Shown: positions 1 through 6,999, numbered from the stretch's first letter. The stretch: DNA of 7,295 nt from UBA7332 sp051648105 (GCA_051648105.1 JBOFEN010000060.1:1-7295), one strand, 5' to 3'. Numbers and translations: made by a program. The notes: generated from the letters alone by a model not told the origin.

Positions 1-131
1 GATTTAAGCCTTTTCAGGCTGAGGTTCGTTTCCAGTACGAGCACTACTTCTTCAATGATAAACCTATGGATTATGCAACCCAGAAGCAGTTTCACAATAA
101 GTTCTGCGTCGAATTGGTCGCGGCATTCTAA
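1..131 (+). CDS. C-terminal fragment of an unidentified protein, possibly an outer-membrane beta-barrel
   Basis: An open frame enters from the left edge (first full codon at 3) and ends with TAA at 129-131, giving 42 residues that begin FKPFQAEVRF and end CVELVAAF. I do not recognise the family. Seen: alternating polar and hydrophobic/aromatic residues (AEVRFQYEHYFF, then KFCVELVAAF) and a terminal Phe after a beta-prone segment. Known: a C-terminal Phe on a final amphipathic strand is common in outer-membrane beta-barrel proteins, so a porin-like barrel is a reasonable but weak inference. The gene is convergent with the TonB-dependent receptor gene and its stop codon lies inside the left arm of their shared terminator hairpin. 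That the frame is real is supported by its running open to the edge and by the terminator placed exactly at its end. The product assignment is weak. Confidence 0.6.
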   Translation, partial: FKPFQAEVRFQYEHYFFNDKPMDYATQKQFHNKFCVELVAAF

Positions 132-190
132 TATAATAAACGAGAAAGGCACTCCAGATGTGGAGTGCCTTTCTCGTTTATTATATTAGA
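127..190. terminator. Bidirectional Rho-independent terminator with 30-bp perfect arms, shared by convergent genes
   Basis: Positions 127-156 and 161-190 are exact reverse complements around the 4-base loop GATG. The inner part is G+C rich (GGCACTCCA / TGGAGTGCC). The outer part is A/T rich, so each strand reads a GC stem followed by TTTCTCGTTTATTATATT. That arrangement can terminate transcription in both directions. The left arm contains the TAA (129-131) of the plus-strand fragment, and the right arm contains the TAA (188-186) of the minus-strand receptor gene, so no spacer exists outside the hairpin between the two genes. The structure is directly visible; terminator function is inferred from the stem plus T-rich flank and the convergent context. 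Confidence 0.93.
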
Positions 191-2591
191 GTCGTATCAT
201 AACACCAATACTTGGAACAATAGTCCCACCAGCAGTGTCTATTCTTCTCATAACATATCTCTGTTGATCAACTGGAGCATCAGGATTAGCTATAACACCA
301 GTACTTAGAAGAGCCTCTGGTGATTTATACTCTGAGTTGAGCGCATTCTGAAGATCTAGATATACACCGAGCATGAATCTCTTGAAGAAGAACTGCTTGT
401 CAACACGAAGGTCTAACTGGGTGAAAGCAGGCAATCTTTTTGTATTGTAGTTATCATAATCCAAGATAGGTCTCTCTGTAGCATCCCAATTGACCTTAAG
501 AGATGAAGCCTCTTCATCCCAAGGAGTATATGGGGCACCTCCAGTATATCTAAGTTTAGCTCCTACTTTCCAGTTTCGCGGAAGATCATATCCTGCCGTT
601 AAGCTCAATAGGTGTCTATTGTCCCAGCTTGATGGAATATATTTACTGCTCTTTGGCGAGTAATACTCACTTCTTACCCAAGTGTAAGCAGCCATTAGGT
701 TTAGTCCTTTATAGCCAAAAATGCGAAGAAAAGCTTCGGCACCATAGGCTCTACCCTCTCCATCAGAAGTTACAGGTTCATTGCCAAACACTCCATAGTC
801 ATTACCCTTTGAAGCTAAAGGAATAGAGTCTATCTTAGAAATAAGGACATTGCCATATTTCTTGTAGAACCCTTCGAGTGTTAATCTTACACCTTTGGCT
901 AGACGATATTCAACCCCAGCAACCACTTGATCAGAGAATTGCATCTCTAGCTCCTCTTTATTGGCCAGATTACCAGAGTTATTTTGATAGCCCATCACTG
1001 TATATGTTGGGTGTTGATAGTATCGTCCAACATTTGCATTTAGATAGAAGTTCTCAAAGAGGTTGTAGCTCAGAGAGGCTCTTGGTGAAAGTTGCTTATA
1101 CCAGTTATTCATCTTATCTGAATAGCTATTAGCATCAGTACGTAAAGCTAAAGATGATGTGAATCTCTCATTGGGTGTTTGGTAAACAGCAGATACAAAA
1201 GCTCCCCACTTGATAAAGTTTAGCTCTGTATCAAAACGGTTGTATATAGGGGCTCCCTCTTGATTACTCAATATAAAGCTTTGAAAACCTTCATTCTTAT
1301 ATTTAGAGTACTCAACATTTACACCTTGATTTAGCTTGAAACCTCCTATAGAACTACTATTCTCTATTCGTAGCTTGGCCTCGCCTTCATAAGAGTTGTT
1401 GTCAAATAGTTTATCCTTGCTCTCGTCGTTATTTATATGTTTAAATACATCGTTTGCAAGTCCGCTATAACTCAATGCTACGGTCTGAGTATGTCTTCCT
1501 GCATAATGTTTGTAGAGGGCTCCAAATGTGTATGTTTGCTGTTGTATTATCCCTATTGTTGACCATGTGTACTTATTAGCATCAGAGAACCCAGCAGTAT
1601 CTTTGTTGATGGTCATATCATCAATACCAAGTAATCCGATAAATGTAAGTTCATTGTTCTTGTTGAACTTATGCTTTATCTTAAGCTGTGAGTCATAATA
1701 GGTAGGCAAGAAAGGTAGGCCTATTGCCTTGAATAGAAGTTGAAGGTAGGATACTCTACCAGAGAATAGATAGGTTGTTTTATCCTTTATGTGTCCATCT
1801 AGTGTGACACCAAAGTCTGATGAGCCAACTACGAATGATTGTTTGTGCTCATTTGGGTCACCCTCCTTGAGCTTGAACTCCATCACAGAACTCATAGCAT
1901 TACCTCTATTGCCTGGGAAGGCCCCTGAATAGAAGTCAACATCTCTAACTAGGTCTGCATTAATAAGCCCTACAGGACCACCAGAAGCCCCTTGAGTGGC
2001 AAAGTGGTTAATGTTTGGCACCTCAATACCGTCTAGGTAGAATCTGTTCTCATTTGGTCCACCACCTCGTACAATAAGGTCATTTCTGTAGCCTGCTGGA
2101 GAGGATGCAACACCTGGAAAGGAGTTTACTACACGAGAGATATCGCGATTCGAGCCCGCACTATTCTCTATCTCTTTGAATCCTATTACTCGAAGAGCCA
2201 AGGGTGTCTCAGCTGGCTTCTTAAATGGGTCTGCTACTACTTGGACTTCTCCAATAGCAGTAGAGCTTTCATCTAACTCTATATTTACAAACTCGTCTCT
2301 TGCACCAAGCATAAACTCTGGAGATACAAATGTTTTGTATCCAATGCTTGATACTTGTAGTCTATAGTTTCCTGACTTTTGGCCTTCAATTACAAACTTA
2401 CCATCTAGATCTGTTTGTGATCCTATGGTACTATTCCATATTACAACATTTACAAATGGGAGGGGTTCTCTTGTCTTCTTATCAATAACTGACCCTCTAA
2501 TAGAGTGTAAGTACTTTTGTGCAGTAATCTTTACTGGTAAACTAAAGATTGTGAAGAGTGAGATAATAAGATAGAGAGATGATAGTTTCAT
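186..2591 (-). CDS. TonB-dependent outer-membrane receptor with carboxypeptidase-regulatory-like N-terminal domain
   Basis: Likely an outer-membrane active transporter powered by TonB-ExbBD; the substrate is unknown. The product is 801 aa from the chosen ATG at 2591. That start gives a clean signal peptide (MKLSSLYLIISLF...ITAQ, cleavage near residue 24-25), whereas the open frame extends 29 codons further upstream, into folK, with no secretion-like N-terminus. Residues about 30-105 resemble a CarboxypepD_reg-like domain (IRGSVIDKKTREPLPFVNV, DLDGKF, SSIGYKTF). The plug follows at about 122-240, with RGGGPNENRFYLDGIEVP at 175-192. The rest is a long beta-barrel rich in aromatic-ended strands, ending GVMIRL rather than with the usual Phe or Trp. 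No SusD-like partner gene is present, so a glycan SusCD pair is not indicated. It follows folK by 61 nt. I see no convincing separate promoter in that gap, so it may be the operon's last gene or have its own unrecognised promoter. Its stop lies in the terminator hairpin. Confidence 0.92.
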   Translation of the reverse strand: MKLSSLYLIISLFTIFSLPVKITAQKYLHSIRGSVIDKKTREPLPFVNVVIWNSTIGSQTDLDGKFVIEGQKSGNYRLQVSSIGYKTFVSPEFMLGARDEFVNIELDESSTAIGEVQVVADPFKKPAETPLALRVIGFKEIENSAGSNRDISRVVNSFPGVASSPAGYRNDLIVRGGGPNENRFYLDGIEVPNINHFATQGASGGPVGLINADLVRDVDFYSGAFPGNRGNAMSSVMEFKLKEGDPNEHKQSFVVGSSDFGVTLDGHIKDKTTYLFSGRVSYLQLLFKAIGLPFLPTYYDSQLKIKHKFNKNNELTFIGLLGIDDMTINKDTAGFSDANKYTWSTIGIIQQQTYTFGALYKHYAGRHTQTVALSYSGLANDVFKHINNDESKDKLFDNNSYEGEAKLRIENSSSIGGFKLNQGVNVEYSKYKNEGFQSFILSNQEGAPIYNRFDTELNFIKWGAFVSAVYQTPNERFTSSLALRTDANSYSDKMNNWYKQLSPRASLSYNLFENFYLNANVGRYYQHPTYTVMGYQNNSGNLANKEELEMQFSDQVVAGVEYRLAKGVRLTLEGFYKKYGNVLISKIDSIPLASKGNDYGVFGNEPVTSDGEGRAYGAEAFLRIFGYKGLNLMAAYTWVRSEYYSPKSSKYIPSSWDNRHLLSLTAGYDLPRNWKVGAKLRYTGGAPYTPWDEEASSLKVNWDATERPILDYDNYNTKRLPAFTQLDLRVDKQFFFKRFMLGVYLDLQNALNSEYKSPEALLSTGVIANPDAPVDQQRYVMRRIDTAGGTIVPSIGVMIRL

Positions 2592-2652
2592 AGTAAAATT
2601 GGGTGTATTCTGTTTAATAATGCATCTACAACAATGTATAGACTCGAGTAGT

Positions 2653-3117
2653 TCAGTATTCTTGAATAATAAGCTCACCTATCGTGACTTTATTTAGAGG
2701 ATATATTACCTCTGAAGCTATCTCCTGGAGTGGGAGGAGTACAAAGTCTCGTTGTTGCATTAATGGGTGTGGTATTGTAAGTATTGGATCATTGAGAACA
2801 AGTTGATCATAAAGTATTATGTCTATATCTATAATGCGATCAGAATATCCTCCGTCTATGCTCTTTTTCTTTCTTCCCAAATGTATCTCTATCTCCTTTG
2901 TTCTCTCGAGTAGTGCATATGGATCGAGAGTTGTTTCGACTTTAATCACTTGATTAAGGAACTTATTATCTGAGTCAAATCCCCATGGTGCCGAATGAAA
3001 TAGAGCGGATTGGGACATAATTGTCCCAATCCGCTCTGATATCTCGACTATAGCATTATGAAGATTATCCTCTAGATTTCCAAGATTACTACCTAGTCCT
3101 AGATATGTTATAGCCAT
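2653..3117 (-). CDS. folK: 2-amino-4-hydroxy-6-hydroxymethyldihydropteridine pyrophosphokinase (HPPK)
   Basis: Cytoplasmic enzyme of folate synthesis: transfers pyrophosphate from ATP to 6-hydroxymethyl-7,8-dihydropterin, the step before dihydropteroate synthase. Using ATG at 3117 it has 154 aa, close to the E. coli enzyme. Seen: GLGSNLG at residues 7-13, the SALFHSAPWG segment at 37-46, FLNQV at 53-57, the signature YSDRIIDIDIILY at 91-103 with metal-binding aspartates at about 97 and 99, and IPHPLMQQRDFVLLPL at 115-130. A TTG three codons upstream (3126) is an alternative start, but the ATG is the better choice and puts the conserved beta-strand directly at the N-terminus. It lies 11 nt after the queA stop in the operon. 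Oddity: codons about 27-39 are encoded by a perfect 16-bp-arm inverted repeat (separate entry) without disrupting the protein family pattern. Confidence 0.95.
   Translation of the reverse strand: MAITYLGLGSNLGNLEDNLHNAIVEISERIGTIMSQSALFHSAPWGFDSDNKFLNQVIKVETTLDPYALLERTKEIEIHLGRKKKSIDGGYSDRIIDIDIILYDQLVLNDPILTIPHPLMQQRDFVLLPLQEIASEVIYPLNKVTIGELIIQEY
3002..3037. repeat. Perfect intragenic inverted repeat inside folK (16-bp arms, 4-nt loop)
   Basis: AGAGCGGATTGGGACA at 3002-3017 and its exact reverse complement TGTCCCAATCCGCTCT at 3022-3037 flank the loop TAAT. On the coding (minus) strand it encodes ERIGTIMSQSAL within the normal HPPK fold. Neither side carries a T-run (minus-strand sequence after it reads ATTTCATTC), so it is not a standard Rho-independent terminator. 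It could act as an mRNA hairpin that slows ribosomes or stabilises transcript ends, or be a by-product of template switching. Structure certain; role unknown. Confidence 0.9.
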
Positions 3118-3128
3118 AATTTTCAATA

Positions 3129-4178
3129 TTATATGATAAGCATTGCATCACCATAAGCACCAAAGCGATAGTTCTCTTTAACTGCTAGTTCGTATGCAGA
3201 CATAATCAAATCGTATCCACCAAAAGCTGCAGTCATCATCAAAAGAGTTGACTCTGATAGGTGGAAATTGGTGATCATTGAGTCTGCAACAGTGAACTCA
3301 TATGGAGGGAAAACAAACTTATTTGTCCATCCGTCAAATGCTTTTATGCGCCCCTCTGTCGTAACAGATGTTTCAAGAGCTCTCATAACTGTTGTACCTA
3401 CAGCACAAATGCGTCTATTATTATCTTTTGCTACATCAACAAGACGAACTATCTCAGAATCGACAACCATCTGCTCTGAATCCATCTTGTGCTTGGTTAG
3501 ATCCTCTACGTCTATCTCGCGATATGCACCAAGACCAGAGTGAAGGGTAACGAATCCTGTTTCAATACCTTTAATCTCCATACGCTTTAGAAGCTCTCTA
3601 CTAAAGTGCATTCCAGCAGCAGGAGCAACGACTGCACCCTCATGCTTAGCGAAGATAGTCTGGTATCTCTCTGAATCTTCAGGCGTAACTTCTCTGTTAA
3701 TATATCTAGGTATTGGAGTCTCTCCTAGTTGATAAAGAGCTTTCTTGAACTCTTCGTGAGAACCATCAAAAAGAAATCTTAAAGTTCTACCTCTTGAAGT
3801 GGTGTTATCAATAACCTCTGCTACTAAAGAGTCATCATCTCCAAAATATAGTTTATTACCAATACGAATCTTTCTTGCTGGATCTACAAGAACATCCCAT
3901 AGTCTATTCTCTTCGTTCAACTCACGAAGAAGGAATACCTCGATTCTAGCTCCAGTCTTCTCCTTATTACCGTACAAACGCGCAGGAAACACTTGAGTAT
4001 TATTAAAGATTACAAGATCTTTGTCGTTGAAATACCCAAGTACATCTTTAAATATCTTGTGTTCAATATCTCCAGTTTTACGGTTTACTACCATCAAACG
4101 AGACTCATCTCGGTTCTGCATTGGTTCGCTTGCAATAAGCTCTTCTGGCAGTTTGAATTTAAATTGAGATAACTTCAT
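3129..4178 (-). CDS. queA: S-adenosylmethionine:tRNA ribosyltransferase-isomerase
   Basis: Cytoplasmic enzyme of queuosine synthesis. It transfers and isomerises the ribosyl moiety of S-adenosylmethionine onto 7-aminomethyl-7-deazaguanine at the wobble position of GUN-anticodon tRNAs, giving epoxyqueuosine. The 349-aa length is normal for the family. Motifs seen: LVIFNNTQVFPARLYG (about 55-70), GETPIPRYI, the block ERYQTIFAKHEGAVVAPAAG followed by MHFS, VTLHSGLGAY, HKMDSEQM, VGTTVMRALETS, TNKFVFPPYEF, ITNFHLSESTLLMMTAAFGG and the terminal YRFGAYGDAMLI. The wording HKMDSEQ and HSGLGAYREIDVEDLT is the form I associate with Bacteroidales rather than the enterobacterial HxMHSE form. ATG at 4178 gives the expected N-terminus MKLSQFKFKLPEELIA. 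It starts 15 nt after the truB stop, so it is probably cotranscribed with it; both act on tRNA. Confidence 0.97.
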   Translation of the reverse strand: MKLSQFKFKLPEELIASEPMQNRDESRLMVVNRKTGDIEHKIFKDVLGYFNDKDLVIFNNTQVFPARLYGNKEKTGARIEVFLLRELNEENRLWDVLVDPARKIRIGNKLYFGDDDSLVAEVIDNTTSRGRTLRFLFDGSHEEFKKALYQLGETPIPRYINREVTPEDSERYQTIFAKHEGAVVAPAAGMHFSRELLKRMEIKGIETGFVTLHSGLGAYREIDVEDLTKHKMDSEQMVVDSEIVRLVDVAKDNNRRICAVGTTVMRALETSVTTEGRIKAFDGWTNKFVFPPYEFTVADSMITNFHLSESTLLMMTAAFGGYDLIMSAYELAVKENYRFGAYGDAMLII

Positions 4179-4193
4179 AGTGGTATCGTGTAT

Positions 4194-4889
4194 TTATTCA
4201 TTAATTTCTTTTGATTCAAAAATAGTATCTAGATCGTCAATAGATAGGCACATTTGGGAAGTAATATCACCAATCCTAGTACGACGAAGTGCAGTGAGGT
4301 GGCCCCCACTACCAAGAGCCTCACCAATATCTCTTGCTAATGCTCTAATGTATGTACCCTTGCTGCAAACGATACGAACCTCAATGGTTGGTAACTCACA
4401 AGAGAGTAGCTCAATTTCATCTATAACAAGGACTTTAGGCTTTAGTTCAACTTGCTCACCCTTTCTAGCTAGATCATAAGCTCTCTTACCATCAACTTTA
4501 CAAGCAGAATAAGCTGGAGGTACTTGTTCAATACGACCAATAAACTTGCTAATCGTATCCTCCACCAACTTGTTCGTTATGTGATCTACTGGATATGTAT
4601 TATCCACTTCCGTTTCAAGATCGAAGGATGGCGTTGTTGCTCCAAGTTTGATTGTAGCTACATACTCTTTAGTCTGATACTGAAACTCTTCAATCCGCTT
4701 TGTTGCTTTACCTGTACATATGATCATTACACCTGTAGCCAATGGATCAAGTGTACCAGCATGCCCTACCTTAATCTTTTTCACACCGATCTCCTTAGAG
4801 ATACGATAGCGAATCTTATTCACTAACTGAAATGAAGTCCAATAAAGTGGTTTATCGAAGTACAATACTTCTCCGTCAATAAAATTCAT
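4194..4889 (-). CDS. truB: tRNA pseudouridine(55) synthase
   Basis: Converts uridine 55 in the T-psi-C loop of most tRNAs to pseudouridine; also described as a tRNA folding chaperone in other bacteria. The catalytic motif GHAGTLDPLATGV is at residues 42-54 with the nucleophile Asp48, the same number as in E. coli. KPLYWTSFQLVNKIR (13-27) matches the KPxGxTS start of the family. Other family segments are KEYVATIKLGATTPSFD, PPAYSACKVDGKRAYDLARKG, CSKGTYIRALARDIGEALGSGGHL and LRRTRIGDI. At 231 aa it lacks the C-terminal extension of the 314-aa E. coli protein; compact versions of this size are, to my knowledge, usual in Bacteroidota, so I do not read this as truncation. ATG at 4889 is 15 nt after the uppP stop. 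Confidence 0.97.
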   Translation of the reverse strand: MNFIDGEVLYFDKPLYWTSFQLVNKIRYRISKEIGVKKIKVGHAGTLDPLATGVMIICTGKATKRIEEFQYQTKEYVATIKLGATTPSFDLETEVDNTYPVDHITNKLVEDTISKFIGRIEQVPPAYSACKVDGKRAYDLARKGEQVELKPKVLVIDEIELLSCELPTIEVRIVCSKGTYIRALARDIGEALGSGGHLTALRRTRIGDITSQMCLSIDDLDTIFESKEINE

Positions 4890-4904
4890 TATATATAGTT
4901 ATGG

Positions 4905-5699
4905 TCAAATTAATGAGAAAATGATTGCAGCAACACCAGCTGCAACACAATAATATGAGAAGTAGATCAGCTTACCTCTATTAACGATATTGATCATCAT
5001 CTTACATGCAATAGCCCCTGTAATGAAAGCCGCGAGAAAACCCGACGCTAATGCTAGGGGTGATATACCAGAAGACTCTAAACTAAAACCACCTTTCATT
5101 AAGTCGAGAGCTGCCTCTCCTAATATTGGAGCTACAACCATCAAGAAAGAGAATTTTGCAACACTCTCTTTTTTATTTCCTAACAGTAATCCTGTTGCTA
5201 TTGTTGACCCTGAGCGAGATAGTCCGGGCATAACAGCACAAGCTTGTGCTAGACCTATTATGAAAGCGTCACGATATGTCATGCTCTCCTTTACTCGTGG
5301 CTTTGCATAATATGAGAATGCTAATAGCAGTGCTGTTATTAATAGCATGATGCCAACAATAAGTAGGCCGCTACCAAAAATGGACTCTACATAATCTTTG
5401 AAGAAAAGACCAACAATACCAATAGGTATCATTGAGATGAATATCTTTAGTGCATATTTAGTCTCCTCATTCCATTTGAACTGAAGCAGCCCCATGATAA
5501 TATTCATTATCTCTTTGCGTAGGATTACAATAGTTGATAATACTGTTGCAGCATGTACCGCTACAGCAAAAGAGAGGTTTTCATCTCCCTCCATACCAAA
5601 GATATAACCTCCGATAGCTAAATGTCCACTACTACTAACTGGTAGAAATTCTGTAAGTCCTTGTACAATACCTAAAATAATCGCTTCAATACAGCTCAT
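4905..5699 (-). CDS. uppP: Undecaprenyl-diphosphate phosphatase (BacA family)
   Basis: Integral inner-membrane phosphatase that turns undecaprenyl pyrophosphate into undecaprenyl phosphate, recycling the lipid carrier for peptidoglycan and surface-glycan synthesis; overexpression of family members gives bacitracin resistance. The 264-aa length is typical. The N-terminal active-site segment QGLTEFLPVSSSGHL (13-27) supplies Gln13, Glu17 and His26 of the (E/Q)xxxE-type motif. The second motif PGLSRSGST (158-166) contains the conserved Arg162. Several hydrophobic spans are visible, for example 44-60, 85-100, 111-130, 214-235 and 245-263. Position 13 is Gln where E. coli has Glu, an accepted family variant. 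The gene begins 3 nt after the stop of the DUF3098 gene, with AGAGGATAAGAG directly before ATG, which suggests translational coupling. Confidence 0.97.
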   Translation of the reverse strand: MSCIEAIILGIVQGLTEFLPVSSSGHLAIGGYIFGMEGDENLSFAVAVHAATVLSTIVILRKEIMNIIMGLLQFKWNEETKYALKIFISMIPIGIVGLFFKDYVESIFGSGLLIVGIMLLITALLLAFSYYAKPRVKESMTYRDAFIIGLAQACAVMPGLSRSGSTIATGLLLGNKKESVAKFSFLMVVAPILGEAALDLMKGGFSLESSGISPLALASGFLAAFITGAIACKMMINIVNRGKLIYFSYYCVAAGVAAIIFSLI

Positions 5700-5702
5700 C
5701 TC

Positions 5703-5927
5703 TTATCCTCTCTTTTTATAAAGTATAGCAAACATCATAGATACAAAGCCTATAAAGCAGACGAATGGGGCAATAACAATTCTACGTGTGCTAAAGATAT
5801 CAGGCTCAAACCCTGCATCTGTAGTAGCTGGGCCCGCCATTAATATGAATCCAAGGATAATCAGTACTACTGAAATCGCCATTAGGATATAGTTCTCCTT
5901 GCTAAAAGGGAATTCGTTTCTTTCCAT
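5703..5927 (-). CDS. DUF3098 family small inner-membrane protein
   Basis: A 74-aa protein with two predicted membrane helices (about 14-32, YILMAISVVLIILGFILM; and about 50-68, IVIAPFVCFIGFVSMMFAIL), a short acidic/aromatic N-terminus (MERNEFPFSKEN) and a basic tail (YKKRG), consistent with both ends in the cytoplasm. The loop contains GPATTDAGFEPDIFSTRR. This pattern matches the Bacteroidota DUF3098 family as I know it, which has no established function. It sits between ftsX (12 nt) and uppP (3 nt). The tight packing suggests a role in the same envelope process, perhaps as a small partner of FtsX or UppP, but that is only inference from position. Confidence 0.88.
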   Translation of the reverse strand: MERNEFPFSKENYILMAISVVLIILGFILMAGPATTDAGFEPDIFSTRRIVIAPFVCFIGFVSMMFAILYKKRG

Positions 5928-5939
5928 AATAGGTGTTGT

Positions 5940-6824
5940 TTATACTAAGAATAGTTTATTATATTTCATGTTTAAGTAACGATTAACTGCAAAGTATGCA
6001 GAAAGAGCCGTTAGCAAAATACCAAAGATGAGTGTAGTACCCGCTGTTATTATCATAATCTCAGGTGTAATCATACTCCAAATATCTTCGATTTCTAATG
6101 ATAAACGATGTACTACCCCAGCTAACATAGCGTTAGCTAATATTGCGGCGATAATGCCACAAGCAATATTACTCCAAATAAATGGTGATCTGATGAAACT
6201 ATCCTTTGCTCCTACAAGTTTCATTGTATGAATTAGGAATCGCTGTGAATATATTGTCAATCTAATTGTATTGCTTATTAACACAAAAGAGATTGCCGTT
6301 AATAGAGCTGCTAATACAATTAATACTAGTCCAATGCGCTTCACATTATCATTTACTGCTGAGATCAACTCCTTCCTATAAAGAATATCTCTAATATTAC
6401 TACTCTTCTTGAGATTAGTCTCAATCTTATTTATGCTGTCATTATTAGCATATTCAGCTTTAAGCTTCACCTCAATTGATGCTAACAAGGGGTTAAAGCC
6501 AAGGAACTCTTTTGGGTCCTCTCCTAACTCTTGTACTAACTCTTTGAGAGCTTGATCTTTTGTTATGTATGTTACCTCTCGCGTATACGGAGCTCTCTGC
6601 AACCTACTATTAAGCTGTTTTATGTCTGCTTCAGGCATACGATCACTCAGCACAATTGACATACCAATATTCTCTTTTACATATATGGATAGTTCGTGAG
6701 TAAGCAAGGTCAGTAGCGTTGTCATACCTAGAAGAAAAAGAACTAGGGAAATACTTACTGTAGATGTCAGCTTAACATTGAGGAATGATGGGGTTGTTTT
6801 TTTCTTTCTCTTGCTCATAACCAT
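5940..6824 (-). CDS. ftsX: Cell-division ABC transporter permease-like protein FtsX
   Basis: FtsX works with the ATPase FtsE in the inner membrane, where in studied bacteria it transmits ATP hydrolysis to periplasmic peptidoglycan hydrolases during division. The product is 294 aa, close to the compact FtsX proteins. Seen: a basic cytoplasmic start (MVMSKRKKKTTPSF), a first helix at about 22-44, a large periplasmic domain at about 45-163 containing TYITKDQALKEL and the LGFNPLLASIEVKL segment, then helices at about 164-188, 214-238 and 254-280. The cytoplasmic motif SNTIRLTIYSQRFLIHTMKL followed by VGA (184-206) is the FtsX hallmark. No ftsE is adjacent. ATG at 6824 is the first in-frame start; an ATG two codons later (6818) is equally possible. 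An upstream ATG at 6829 reads directly into TAA and is out of frame. It is the first gene of the operon, about 35-40 nt downstream of the predicted transcription start. Confidence 0.95.
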   Translation of the reverse strand: MVMSKRKKKTTPSFLNVKLTSTVSISLVLFLLGMTTLLTLLTHELSIYVKENIGMSIVLSDRMPEADIKQLNSRLQRAPYTREVTYITKDQALKELVQELGEDPKEFLGFNPLLASIEVKLKAEYANNDSINKIETNLKKSSNIRDILYRKELISAVNDNVKRIGLVLIVLAALLTAISFVLISNTIRLTIYSQRFLIHTMKLVGAKDSFIRSPFIWSNIACGIIAAILANAMLAGVVHRLSLEIEDIWSMITPEIMIITAGTTLIFGILLTALSAYFAVNRYLNMKYNKLFLV

Positions 6825-6867
6825 TACATAAGGTTTAAATAAGGGTATAGTAATCCCAATTTCAAGG

Positions 6868-6901
6868 CAAATATATAAATTAATTATGGATCAAGTTCAA
6901 A
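6868..6901 (-). promoter_or_regulatory. Predicted Bacteroidota-type promoter of the ftsX-uppP-truB-queA-folK operon
   Basis: Reading the minus strand, TATATTTG (6875-6868) matches the TAnnTTTG -7 element exactly. TTTG (6901-6898, preceded by another T) matches the -33 element, with a 22-nt gap, one more than the usual 19-21. Transcription would start near 6860, leaving a leader of roughly 35-40 nt before the ftsX ATG. The region between and upstream is AT-rich, as expected. The match is seen; the activity is inferred. Confidence 0.7.
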
Positions 6902-6906
6902 ACTTG
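6892..6906. repeat. Small palindrome (CAAGTT-CAA-AACTTG) over the -33 element, possible operator
   Basis: CAAGTT at 6892-6897 and AACTTG at 6901-6906 are exact inverted 6-mers around CAA. The palindrome covers the predicted -33 element of the ftsX promoter, a position where a dimeric regulator could block or recruit RNA polymerase. Six-bp arms occur by chance in AT-rich DNA, so the regulatory reading is tentative. Confidence 0.35.
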
Positions 6907-6999
6907 TGGGAATGTTAATTAATTAGCTTAAGCATATAGATATTTAGCATAGCCTATACGAGATGAATTCAATACCTAATACTCCAACTAAGTCGGAAA

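Noticed and set aside
2592..2678. N-terminal extension of the TonB receptor frame by 29 codons upstream of 2591, into the end of folK
   Set aside because: The extension (MSLLFKNTELLE...) would place a non-secretory stretch with several cysteines ahead of a clean signal peptide that starts at the ATG at 2591.
3118..3126. TTG start for folK three codons before the ATG
   Set aside because: The ATG at 3117 gives the usual HPPK N-terminus right at its first strand and leaves a sensible 11-nt gap after queA; nothing favours TTG.
3268..3543. Plus-strand open frames overlapping queA, truB, uppP, ftsX and the receptor gene
   Set aside because: They lie wholly opposite genes with strong family motifs, show low-complexity Ser/Thr or Cys/Tyr-rich composition, and have no recognisable domains.
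4194..4889. TruB truncated at its C-terminus
   Set aside because: The catalytic core and its final conserved LRRTRIGDI segment are intact and the gene is followed by a normal short gap; compact TruB proteins of this size are, to my knowledge, usual in Bacteroidota.
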